Of a DNA stretch of 30,892 nt, positions 1-7,771 are shown piece by piece. Each line of letters opens with the position of its first letter. The stretch's first letter is position 1. Below the pieces are notes generated by a model. That model made no database searches. It was not told the origin of the DNA and saw only the letters and a list, made by a program, of their open reading frames with translations. This stretch comes from Plantago elongata (lineage: Eukaryota; Streptophyta; Magnoliopsida; Lamiales; Plantaginaceae): NCBI GenBank assembly GCA_036897095.1, contig JAYMSP010001558.1:1-30892 (forward strand). The letters run 5' to 3'. The position numbers and the translations under genes were made by a program.

Positions 1-22
1 TATATATATATATATATATATA
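1..22. repeat. (TA)n microsatellite, cut by the window edge
   Basis: The window opens inside an uninterrupted run of alternating T and A, about 11 units long here. Its true length is unknown because it continues off the left edge. No gene is seen between it and the copia remnant near position 550. Confidence 0.9.
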
Positions 23-551
23 TTTTACCAAGCTTCTCATTGTACAGTGTAAATTGGTCTGATCATATGATGGTGGAGAGACATCTTCTAGACCTTTTTA
101 ACGTCTAAATCCTTCTACATTAATCTAATATATCAAACTAGTATATATATTTTAGAGAATTCATGATTTATATGCTAGTCCCTACACTCCTAAACTATGC
201 CCAGAAAAACCCAAGCTGCTTATCAGACAAGAACTGCCCGAAACGTTTGCACATCTCCAAACTTTACCCACATAATTCCCGCCAGACAACTTTATTTTCG
301 TGCTTGAATTGATTCTAACATTAATTCAATTTATACTACAAATATATTCAGTTTTGTTCAGAGGAGAGTGACTGAGACTTGACTTTACCTATAAAATTGA
401 TTTGGGGATATCTGCCTAACTTACAATATATACGATTTAACTGATAAAATAAAGGATCCTTAAATTTCTCAACAAAATAGGATTATTTAGCGCAATTACC
501 AATAGGTCCAATACCATGATGCATATTAGTAAAATCCAACTGTACTAAGTT

Positions 552-629
552 CCAATTCGTCATGTTCCTTCTCGCTATAAAATAGCAGATATATTCACGA
601 AATTAAGGAGCTTCGTGCATACTCTTTGA
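552..629 (+). mobile_element. Ty1/copia polyprotein C-terminal remnant (RNase H end)
   Basis: From 561 the plus strand translates as HVPSRYKIADIFTK and ends at a TGA at 627-629. This is the conserved last stretch of plant Ty1/copia polyproteins (usually HVPS..QIADIFTK), which lies just before the polypurine tract and 3' LTR. The reading frame is already broken upstream: an in-frame TAA sits a few codons before HVPS, and the preceding 60 bases can only be partly matched to the usual sequence, with a shift of frame. The rest of gag-pol is absent from the left part of the window, so the element is a 5'-truncated, dead copy. It sits directly before the LTR at 683. Confidence 0.72.
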
Positions 630-682
630 TGATTTTCGTAACAGCCTCAGTGTCAGACTTCCTTCCGCTTCTACTGCGGAGG

Positions 683-850
683 TGTGATAGACTATGTAAT
701 CCTAGTTAGATTAGACATATCTATATTTATTAGAGTCCTAATTAGATTAGTCTTATTCTTCTAATTCCTAATTAAATTAGACATAGCTTCTTATATTTTG
801 TATATATAAACCACCTCATTCATAGAATAAGATTATTCAACAGTCTCACA
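683..850 (+). mobile_element. Short Ty1/copia 3' LTR (about 168 bp)
   Basis: The LTR begins TGTGATAGAC, right after a purine-rich GCGGAGG tract, and ends CAGTCTCACA. The two ends form the short imperfect inverted repeat TGTGA..AGAC / GTCTCACA expected of an LTR with TG...CA termini. Inside are repeated TCCTAATTAGATTAG-like segments, a TATA motif (TATATATAAA, 801-810) and an AATAAGATTATTCA stretch near the end, the usual order of copia LTR promoter and polyadenylation signals. The polyprotein tail lies upstream, so this is the 3' LTR. The next bases, CTAAT, are a candidate target-site duplication, but the other copy cannot be checked because the 5' end of the element is missing. The LTR ends about 200 bp upstream of the C2-domain gene. 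Confidence 0.72.
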
Positions 851-1047
851 CTAATTACTAAATAGAATACATGCAGCAGGTTTTTCTTTAATATTACCAC
901 AAAATACATCCTCCTTTTAAATTAAATCGAGTCCGTTCAGTAAACAAATTGGAGTCCAAAAGTATAAGAGTCCACATCTAAGCCAACTTCTCTACCTCTG
1001 CATCTAATATCTATTTTCGCTTTCCTAGACCAAATCTATCCTAAAAC

Positions 1048-1722
1048 ATGGATGATTACATACCTCTAAACATCACAATCAAATCAGCCACTGTTTTCAA
1101 GAATGTCACCTACTTCAACAGAATGCATCTCTACGCCGTCGCCTCTGACGGGAACCTCTCCAAGAGAACGAACATCGACAAGCGCGGAGGGTCCAATCCC
1201 TTCTGGTGGTCAGATGTGATGTTTGAAATCCAAGAATCGAAGCTCGTGCTTGAGGAGGAAAACAATCTGGACGACTCTATTGTGTTGTTTCGTGTCATGT
1301 GTCGTAGAGTCATTGGATTTGATGAAGAGATAGGGCGAGTTCGTCTTCGTGTGAAGGACTTGTTCGACCACTATATGCGTTCGAATTCTAGTTCACATGA
1401 TCAGGGGGGAGGGGCTTGTGAGAATGTTGCCTTTTCGATCTGTTCTCCACGCTCGGGGAAGATAACAGGCGTTCTGAAACTTTCGTACATGTTTGGTTCA
1501 GGAGATTATAAAGGGATTATGAACAATAGAGTTAGTAGCGTACCATTGCTTCCATCGGCACCATGGCCCGAGCACTTTGTGGTTCCATCGGCATCATGTC
1601 ACGAGGATCTCGATCCTTGTCATTCAACATATGGTTCTGTGCAAGGACATTATGGTTACAATTCTGCCAGACCAGTCCCTTCTGCACCATACCTGCCAGA
1701 CGAAGGGTTGAGATTTTTTTAG
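1048..1722 (+). CDS. C2-domain protein, SRC2/BAP-like
   Basis: An intronless 224-residue protein with an N-terminal C2 domain (about residues 5-147) and a proline-rich tail. The domain follows the plant SRC2/BON1-associated-protein pattern: an LNITIKSA first strand, then K-NV--FNRM-LYAV, the -DKRGGSNPFW loop and the GFDEEIGRVRLRVKDLF segment. Members bind phospholipids, often with calcium, and act at membranes in stress and defence responses. The usual first calcium-binding aspartate (KMDVY in SRC2-type proteins) appears replaced by histidine (RMHLY), so calcium binding may be weak or lost. The tail (about 160-224) has two VPSAP/LPSAP motifs and tyrosine/glycine-rich sequence, as in SRC2-like proteins, but is short and has no membrane segment. 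The ATG at 1048 is the first in frame and fits the domain start. Its only close upstream neighbour is the copia LTR. The family is fairly sure; the exact member is not. Confidence 0.82.
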   Translation: MDDYIPLNITIKSATVFKNVTYFNRMHLYAVASDGNLSKRTNIDKRGGSNPFWWSDVMFEIQESKLVLEEENNLDDSIVLFRVMCRRVIGFDEEIGRVRLRVKDLFDHYMRSNSSSHDQGGGACENVAFSICSPRSGKITGVLKLSYMFGSGDYKGIMNNRVSSVPLLPSAPWPEHFVVPSASCHEDLDPCHSTYGSVQGHYGYNSARPVPSAPYLPDEGLRFF

Positions 1723-3022
1723 TGCACGCAGTGACCGAGATTGAGAGGGACAGAAACATATTAGCTTTCGGGTTAATGACTAGAGGCTAGAGGATGCAAC
1801 ACATTTGAGCCTGAAGTATGATTCAGTTTACATCACAGATCGACATGGGAAGAGTATCAGACACTGAGTATGAAAAAAATGTCCATCTGTATTCTGCAAT
1901 GTACTGATGTAGGTCATCTAATAATGTACTGCACTAGTTCGTTCCTATAAAATTGACTGTATCTTTTTCAGTCAATATGGTATTTTATTGATCAGAATCC
2001 TCCTGTTCACTTTCATATGTCACTAGACTCACTAGTATACATTTACATGTACTTCATTTTGGGCACTACCTAAAATGTTGGTCACACAGTGCAGCACAAC
2101 AATGTTGAGCCGATGATCCGTGCGTTAATATTTGTGAATGTGGAGTGTGTCTTGTACCTGCTATCCCATATTAAGCCTAAACTTGCACGGTTGCACTTAT
2201 ACATTCGTCTATCATCTTTACCAGAGAAGCTTTGCTTGACTTCTACTTGGCCTGTCATAATATCCGCGGTACCACTCCTTGCAGAAATCCCTGGAGATTA
2301 TTTTTACCTAAATTTGTTCTAAAATCTTAGGCTAATTATGTTTTTAAGATTACTGCTACTAGTGCAGTAGTGCTGTCAGTTTACATGACTTCACCTTCAA
2401 ATTTTCTCAAAAAAGAAAAGAAAAAAGACTTCACATTCAAATCCAAAAAAATAACCTATTGTGGCAACTATGATTAATAATTTTGGCTCCAGAAAAAACT
2501 AGAAGTATTCTCCATTCTAAACAGGACAGGAATTGCATTACCTTCAACTATGATGGCGGCTAGAAGATGGACATTACTAGCTGGAACCACTCATGCATCG
2601 ACTGACCATCTCCGAGGGAGTGCAAGCAGTAACTGGAGCCTGTTAAAACTCGAGGAAAGTTGATAACAGACTAACAGAGTAACAGTCACTTGATTGAGAC
2701 TTGAGAGTCTGAGACCTGAGGGTATGCATAAGGTGTTTCGAGAAGAACTCTGCAGAAATTTTGTTAGCAGATAAATGCCCATTATTTTAGCGAAGTATTT
2801 ATGCTCAGAACTAGATTTTGCTATTCAACTTCTTATGTAATAAATTTAAGACGAAACATTGGGCGTTGTTTCTTGAAACACTGAACTTTCTACTCTCTTT
2901 TTTCTCTTTTATTTATAATATGTCTACATTTGCTTGAAAAAATTGTGAGCTATTTCTACAGAAACTATACCAAAAACCTCCTGAGAGTGCAAGAACAGCT
3001 GTTTTACTGAGATTTAGCAGAG
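1723..3022. other. Intergenic; no gene recognised
   Basis: The start is probably the 3' UTR of the C2 gene; an AATAATGTACT stretch near 1920 could serve polyadenylation. The rest is AT-rich with scattered stops in all frames. Open stretches at 2089-2322 (+) and 2591-2782 (-) translate to compositions I cannot match to any family, and I take them as chance. Confidence 0.5.
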
Positions 3023-4078
3023 TCCATTCAACTAACTCCTGGTATATTTGACAAACCCTCGTCTTCAGTAGCAGTCCTCAATATTACAAACGCCCCACCT
3101 ACCAGCAGATGCATAAATATTTGCTAGATGTGTCTGATAACCACTACTATCAAGCTCCTGCTTAAAACAAGTCTGAGCTGCAGTGATCTACATTATTATG
3201 CAAACTACAAGCTTTATGTAACACACCCCGTATTCTAGCATGAGGGCGCTTACTCATGCTCTTAATCAACTTGTGAGCTCCTTCTAATCTCCCAGCTGTA
3301 CCCAGAAGATCAACCACGTGATGGAACAAGATATGCTTCTTCATATTCATGAAGTAATTGGAGCCTTCTTCCACCAACCCCACGTGATTATAAGCTGTCA
3401 GTATATATCCCTGTCAAAGTCACCTCATTTGGAATACTGTTATCGTCCATCATCATATCAAATAACCGGATTGCCTCATTTTCCCTCCCGTTTATGCCAC
3501 ATCCCAATATCATTTCGGTATATGCAACCACGTCCTTTCTCCACATTTGGAAAAGATCATAAGCCTTGTCAATGATCCCACACCTGGTGTACAAGTCAAT
3601 TAGAGAGCTGGAGGTCGCCAGCTGATCATCCATCCGAGAGACTTCCTAATTTCCCAATGTATGACTCAATATAAGTTCCACGTTTCAGATCCCCTAGCTG
3701 TGAACAAGCGAAGATAGCACTATGTAGTGTCATTTCATCAGGCTGAAGTTTTACTGCAACATATCATCAAGCAACTGCAAGGCCTCTTTAGGTTTTGAGA
3801 AAAGCAGGCTATCATGGCATTGTGTATTGGAGCAAGGTTTTGTCACCCGCCTCAGCCTACATCTCCTTCGCCAACACTACATCCCCACACTTGGAATAAG
3901 CTGAAATCATTGTGATATAAGACACGTTATTCCTTTCAGGCATAGAAGCAAAAAGAGCTCCGCGCTATTTCAATCTTCCCACAATCTACATAGCCCATAA
4001 TCATTTGCATTCCATATTTCCATGACTGAGTATTCTGTTGTGGCATTCGACGAAACAATGCATACACCTGCTCCATGA
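3023..4078 (-). pseudogene. PLS-class PPR protein pseudogene (3' part, with E-type motifs)
   Basis: Reading the minus strand from 4078 gives successive pentatricopeptide-repeat pieces in shifting frames: LFRRMPQQNTQSWK, IMGYVDCGKIEIARS, ASMPERNNVSYITMISAYSKCGDV, then SSLIDLYTRCGIIDKAYDLF, DVVAYTEMILGCGINGRENEA, GLVEEGSNYF, VVDLLGTAGRLEGAHKLIKSM and finally LANIYASAGRWG near 3090. The order and the VDLLG-AGRLE-A and LANIYA-AGRW signatures are those of the last repeats and E/E+ domains of plant organellar PLS-type PPR proteins, which direct RNA editing. The frame changes several times and in-frame stops occur (for example after AKEM near 3860), so it cannot encode a working protein. No start region or transit peptide is recognised, so it may be a truncated duplicate. 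It lies about 280 bp past the H2A stop, on the same strand. Confidence 0.85.
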
Positions 4079-4357
4079 AAATAAACCTTGTTACTGAAAA
4101 GAGTCAAAATAGATCAATTGAATTTGAGATTACTAGTCTGCCATGGTTTCAATTCCATTCTTACTGTAAAATATACCTTCCAATTTAATTCCATTATATA
4201 ATATTTTATACACATCAAATTTGAAAGAGATGAAAATGGCCAAGATGAAAAACAAGCAATCTAGTATATTTCCATGATCGCAAACTTACATTATACCAAA
4301 AGCAGGAAATCAAAAACTAACTAAACAACCCTAATGCAAATCTAATCAATTAAAAAT

Positions 4358-4908
4358 CTAGGCTTTCTTTGCAGCAGCTTTGTCCTCAGCAGCAGCAGTT
4401 TTCTTAGGCAGAAGCACCGGATTGATATTCGGCAGAACACCTCCATGAGCAATGGTAACACCAGATAGCAATTTCCCCAATTCCTCATCATTCCTGATCG
4501 CCAATTGCATATGCCTGGGAATTATCCTCGTCTTCTTGTTATCTCTAGCAGCATTTCCAGCCAATTCCAGAATCTGCATTTCATAACACACAATTCTCAA
4601 TCCCGTACTCCAATTCCATTTTTTCAATCAGCTAGAATGCATTAATTCGAAACAATAAAAGTTTTACACGAGCATAAGATGATAGAAATGGATTAGAAAA
4701 CTACCTCAGCAGCTAGGTATTCAAGTACGGCAGCCAAGTAGACAGGAGCACCCGATCCGACCCGCTGAGAATAACGACCCTTCTTAATGTATCGGCCGAT
4801 CCGACCCACCGGAAACTGGAGTCCGGCCTTCATAGATTTTGAGACCGCTTTCTTCTTGGAGCCGCCTTTCCTTCCACCGGTACCTTTGGTGATTGTTGAT
4901 GATTCCAT
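4358..4908 (-). CDS. Core histone H2A (two exons)
   Basis: Histone H2A packages DNA in the nucleosome as a dimer with H2B. Exon 1 is 4705-4908 (68 codons) and exon 2 is 4358-4573 (71 codons plus stop). The 131-bp intron has GT and AG ends and lies after YLAAE, the usual intron position in plant H2A genes. The 139-residue product has the H2A signature [13 protein letters not shown] (29-41), the histone-fold segments [15 protein letters not shown] and [13 protein letters not shown], and the acidic-patch residues in NDEEL. The N-terminal tail is [13 protein letters not shown]. The tail after LLPKK is alanine/lysine-rich ([13 protein letters not shown]), with neither the SQE(F/Y) of H2A.X nor the SPKK motif of H2A.W, so it reads as a replication-type H2A, although IIPRH...[15 protein letters not shown] resembles W-group proteins. 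The promoter region supports S-phase expression. Confidence 0.95.
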
Positions 4909-5190
4909 TGTTGTTGGTGTTGATTGTTTTCTGTGTGAAATTGATTTGATGTGCAGAGAGATTGAGATGACGACAGGAGAGGAAATGGAGGTGCTATTTA
5001 TGGCGAATTTTAGATGAGGATGAGTGTTGAGGTAATCCGCGTGATATTGTATTGACCAATCAGATTGATTTGCTTGTATGTTTAGTGTGATGATCTAACG
5101 GGTGAGATTGATTGTTGGGTCACGATCCGTGTGAGCTTGCTGGTGACCAATCAGATTGCAGATTGCCTTTTGGCTCAAGGCGGGAATTTG
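4909..5190 (-). promoter_or_regulatory. Histone H2A promoter with E2F-, CCAAT-, octamer-like and TATA motifs
   Basis: Read toward the gene (minus strand) the order is: an E2F-type site TTCCCGCC (5179-5186); a CCAAT-box segment, seen on the plus strand as GACCAATCAGATTG (5145-5158); CACGGATCGTG (5121-5131); a second identical 14-bp GACCAATCAGATTG (5054-5067); CGCGGATT (5034-5041), one base from the plant histone octamer CGCGGATC; and a TATA-like ATAAATAG (about 4994-5001), roughly 90 bp before the ATG. Octamer and E2F elements are known drivers of S-phase histone transcription in plants. The motifs are seen directly; their activity is inferred. Confidence 0.75.
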
Positions 5191-5501
5191 AATTTTTGAT
5201 TGTTTTCCAATTTTAGTAATTTGATTTGAGTAAGTATAGTAGAAGAGAATATTTTTTTAATGTATAAAAAAATTCGGTTAGAAACAATATGAACCGGTCA
5301 ACATATTTTATATAAATGCCCAAATGAACAACCAAATTTCTCACAAAAAATATACCACTCAATTTTCTCTCTCTCTATACAAATTCTAGTCAGAGAAACA
5401 TCCACCTCTCTCGTCTCCAGCTCCATCATCTCTCTGCCATCTATTGTTGCCTTATGACTCGAGCAACGGCCAGTCCTCCACGCACAAATGGAACCATAAA
5501 T

Positions 5502-5805
5502 TAGGCCTGGGAATGGTTTGTTAAAAATCATAACGAAAACCATAACTAGCTAATATCCATTTATTTTTCCTGAACAGTTATTAACCATAAATATAACCGT
5601 TCATCAAACGATCAGTTACAATCATGACAGATTCGATTTTCGATTTAACCTAAAATATGATTATTTTCGATTATACAACTTAACCATAATCGGTAAGAGA
5701 ATTTTTCAGTTACGGTTATTATTAACTGATTATGATTATGGTTATAATCTAAACCAGAATAGTAATTATGGTTGTGATTATAAACCAACCACTTTTAAGC
5801 CTGGA
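5502..5805. mobile_element. Candidate hAT-like MITE built of GGTTAT/ATAACC sequence
   Basis: The left end, TTAGGCCTGGGAATGGTTTGTT, and the reverse of the right end, CCAGGCTTAAAAGTGGTTGGTT, share AGGC.T and TGGTT.GTT, giving imperfect terminal inverted repeats about 300 bp apart. Between them the sequence consists of short degenerate units on both strands (AACCATAA, GGTTAT, CGATTATA), able to fold on themselves. Plants carry many non-autonomous elements with AGGCCTGGGAA-type ends and GGTTATAACC-rich interiors. No clear 8-bp target duplication is visible, so the exact borders are uncertain. Confidence 0.45.
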
Positions 5806-7771
5806 ATAGAATATGGTTCTTCAAATTAACTTGGACCTGATGACTAGAGTCACGAAGACCGCATTAACGTAATGGGAGACTCCATTCATTCAATTTTTAT
5901 TAGATCGTAATGTTTCTTCGGACAATCTAATGTAACTCACGTATAAGCCCATCACTAGTTTAATCAATAGCACATAATTGATATGTCGCTAGTCTAACAG
6001 GTCATAACTTTAAGGAGAAGTGCAATCTGAAGTTGAAGATAGCATGCATGTCAGTTGATCATGGAGGATCAACTTCCGAGAATCAAAGGACCCGTTAGAA
6101 ACACCGTTTAGGGGATGGTTGCACTTCATTATTAGAAAGAAGTCAGAAAACTCTATAACCGGTCACATGTGAACCACCACTGCTTACAAAGAGTTGAGCC
6201 CTTGCCATTGGGTAAGTTATTACATGTCAAGGTTGCCTAATTAAACACTACCTTGGAGATGAGAGTTAAATTGACTTTTGTTCAAGGAGCTTTTGAAGCT
6301 CTAGGCGCCTGGAGAGTGATTATGTGTGTTCGAATGGAAGGGCCTATGTATGGACTTCACGAGAGGTTTTGGAGATGCTCCTCAAATTGAGGATCCTCCC
6401 TCTCTAGATTGCTGGACTCTAGGTGTGATATATGCATTCTTTCTTGATCACGTGTAAGATGGAGGGTTTCCATATGTTTATGAGCATTATCTGCATTAGA
6501 CCACTGGAGACCCTTCTCGTGATGAATATGTTCCATTTTGACCCAAAATTCCTCGTCGTCCATACGGCTCTAAGCTGAATTGTAATTGAATATTTAGTTT
6601 TTGATCCTTGAGATATTCCAACTTGTTATCTGATTGAGTAGTCTCGTTCAAGCGCTTGAACTCAATTTAATTAGTCAGATTAATCAATAGGTTGAGTAAC
6701 ATAGTACATATTTTCCCTCGTGCTATATGCGATCTATCTCTAAAATACACCACATGAGCTACTTCAACCTTTCCTAAATTTCATCTTGTCGCTACTCCTC
6801 CAACCAATAGATCGATGTTCGAGTCAGCTTCAATATTAACAAAAAATAATTTTGTCACAATATATTCTCCATTTGTCAATTGTAAAAGTAGTAATTTTCA
6901 ACGATTAAGAATATCGCTCTCCCACGTTATACAGCGGTCCCCACTGCTACATGTGGGGTTGCTATTGCTAGAGGTGGTGTAAACAAGTAGATGAATTATT
7001 ACTATTAGGAATTTAGGATCCAATATTTCACAATGCGACAAGGCTCTCCAACAAGACGAAGGGAGGGACAAAATGCAGAGATATTTGACGGGACAGGAAT
7101 CTTGAGGATAATAAAAGGTATGTACATCAAGTATCATTGTTTTGTTTTCCTAATTTATCATGTTCTTCTGCTGCTTCGATTGACAGGAAAAAATTGGATA
7201 CTATTATACAAATGTAGTACTAGAATGTTAAGATCTTGTCATGCTCAATTATGTAGTTTTACGTTTCTACTTGTCAGTGCGGTGTTTGTTTTCTAGCGTT
7301 CTGATTACACTGAAAAGATTAAACAGTATTTATTTTGCTGTTATTAATTTGATAATTGGACGAGGATATCTTTTTGTGTTTTTTTTAGAAAATTTTCTGA
7401 TGATCAATTGCGTAGCTTTCAAGCATTAAAGATTCATAACGTGTACTCCTATGTATATAGCTGGTGCTGATGTTAATGCTCCAAGGTCCATAGGCAGATT
7501 ACACAGTACAGAAGGCATGTGTATGCATCAAGGTAAAAAGTACTACTCGTAAATGGAGTAGTAAAAGCTATATGCAGCAATGTCAAAAATGTCAAATCAC
7601 TACATCTATTGTGATATTTTGCCACTTTCTAAACAGGTGGATATGTAGTTTTTCAATCACATGGACATAGTCATAGCTTGAAAACCTTTCTAATTAATGT
7701 CATGAAGAACTCACAAAAAATGATACACAAATGAAGTAGATAACTATAGACAAACCGTGCAGGTAGCTAAT
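5806..7771. other. Intergenic between formin and H2A; no recognised gene
   Basis: About 2 kb without a gene I recognise. The stretch 5820-6350 has balanced composition and no ORF and reads like decayed LTR-type repeat sequence, but I see no paired ends. The region from 7440 down to the formin stop includes the formin 3' UTR. Open stretches at 6898-7137 and 7033-7429 have low-complexity or hydrophobic translations and are probably chance. Confidence 0.4.
6357..6563 (-). CDS. Small unrecognised acidic/histidine-rich ORF
   Basis: This 68-residue reading frame starts MDDEEFWVKMEHIHHEKG and is unusual for the surrounding intergenic DNA: it is charged and rich in H, E and M, with helix-like spacing (HLTRDQERMHISHLESSNLE) and no low-complexity runs. 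I do not recognise it. It could be a genuine small gene, an exon, or a scrap of a transposon gag-like protein. There is no clear TATA box, and the sequence on both sides looks non-coding. A transposon remnant seems as likely as a gene. Confidence 0.2.
   Translation of the reverse strand: MDDEEFWVKMEHIHHEKGLQWSNADNAHKHMETLHLTRDQERMHISHLESSNLEREDPQFEEHLQNLS

Noticed and set aside
3318..3575. Plus-strand ORF of 85 residues
   Set aside because: It is antisense to the PPR pseudogene and has no family signature.
4574..4627. Alternative start (MKKWNW...) for the second H2A exon
   Set aside because: This is intron sequence read through; the AG acceptor at 4574-4575 joins exon 1 exactly into the conserved [17 protein letters not shown] sequence.
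7033..7429. Two overlapping plus-strand ORFs (87 and 62 residues)
   Set aside because: Their translations are hydrophobic, phenylalanine/leucine-rich products of T-rich intergenic DNA, with no motif or plausible promoter.
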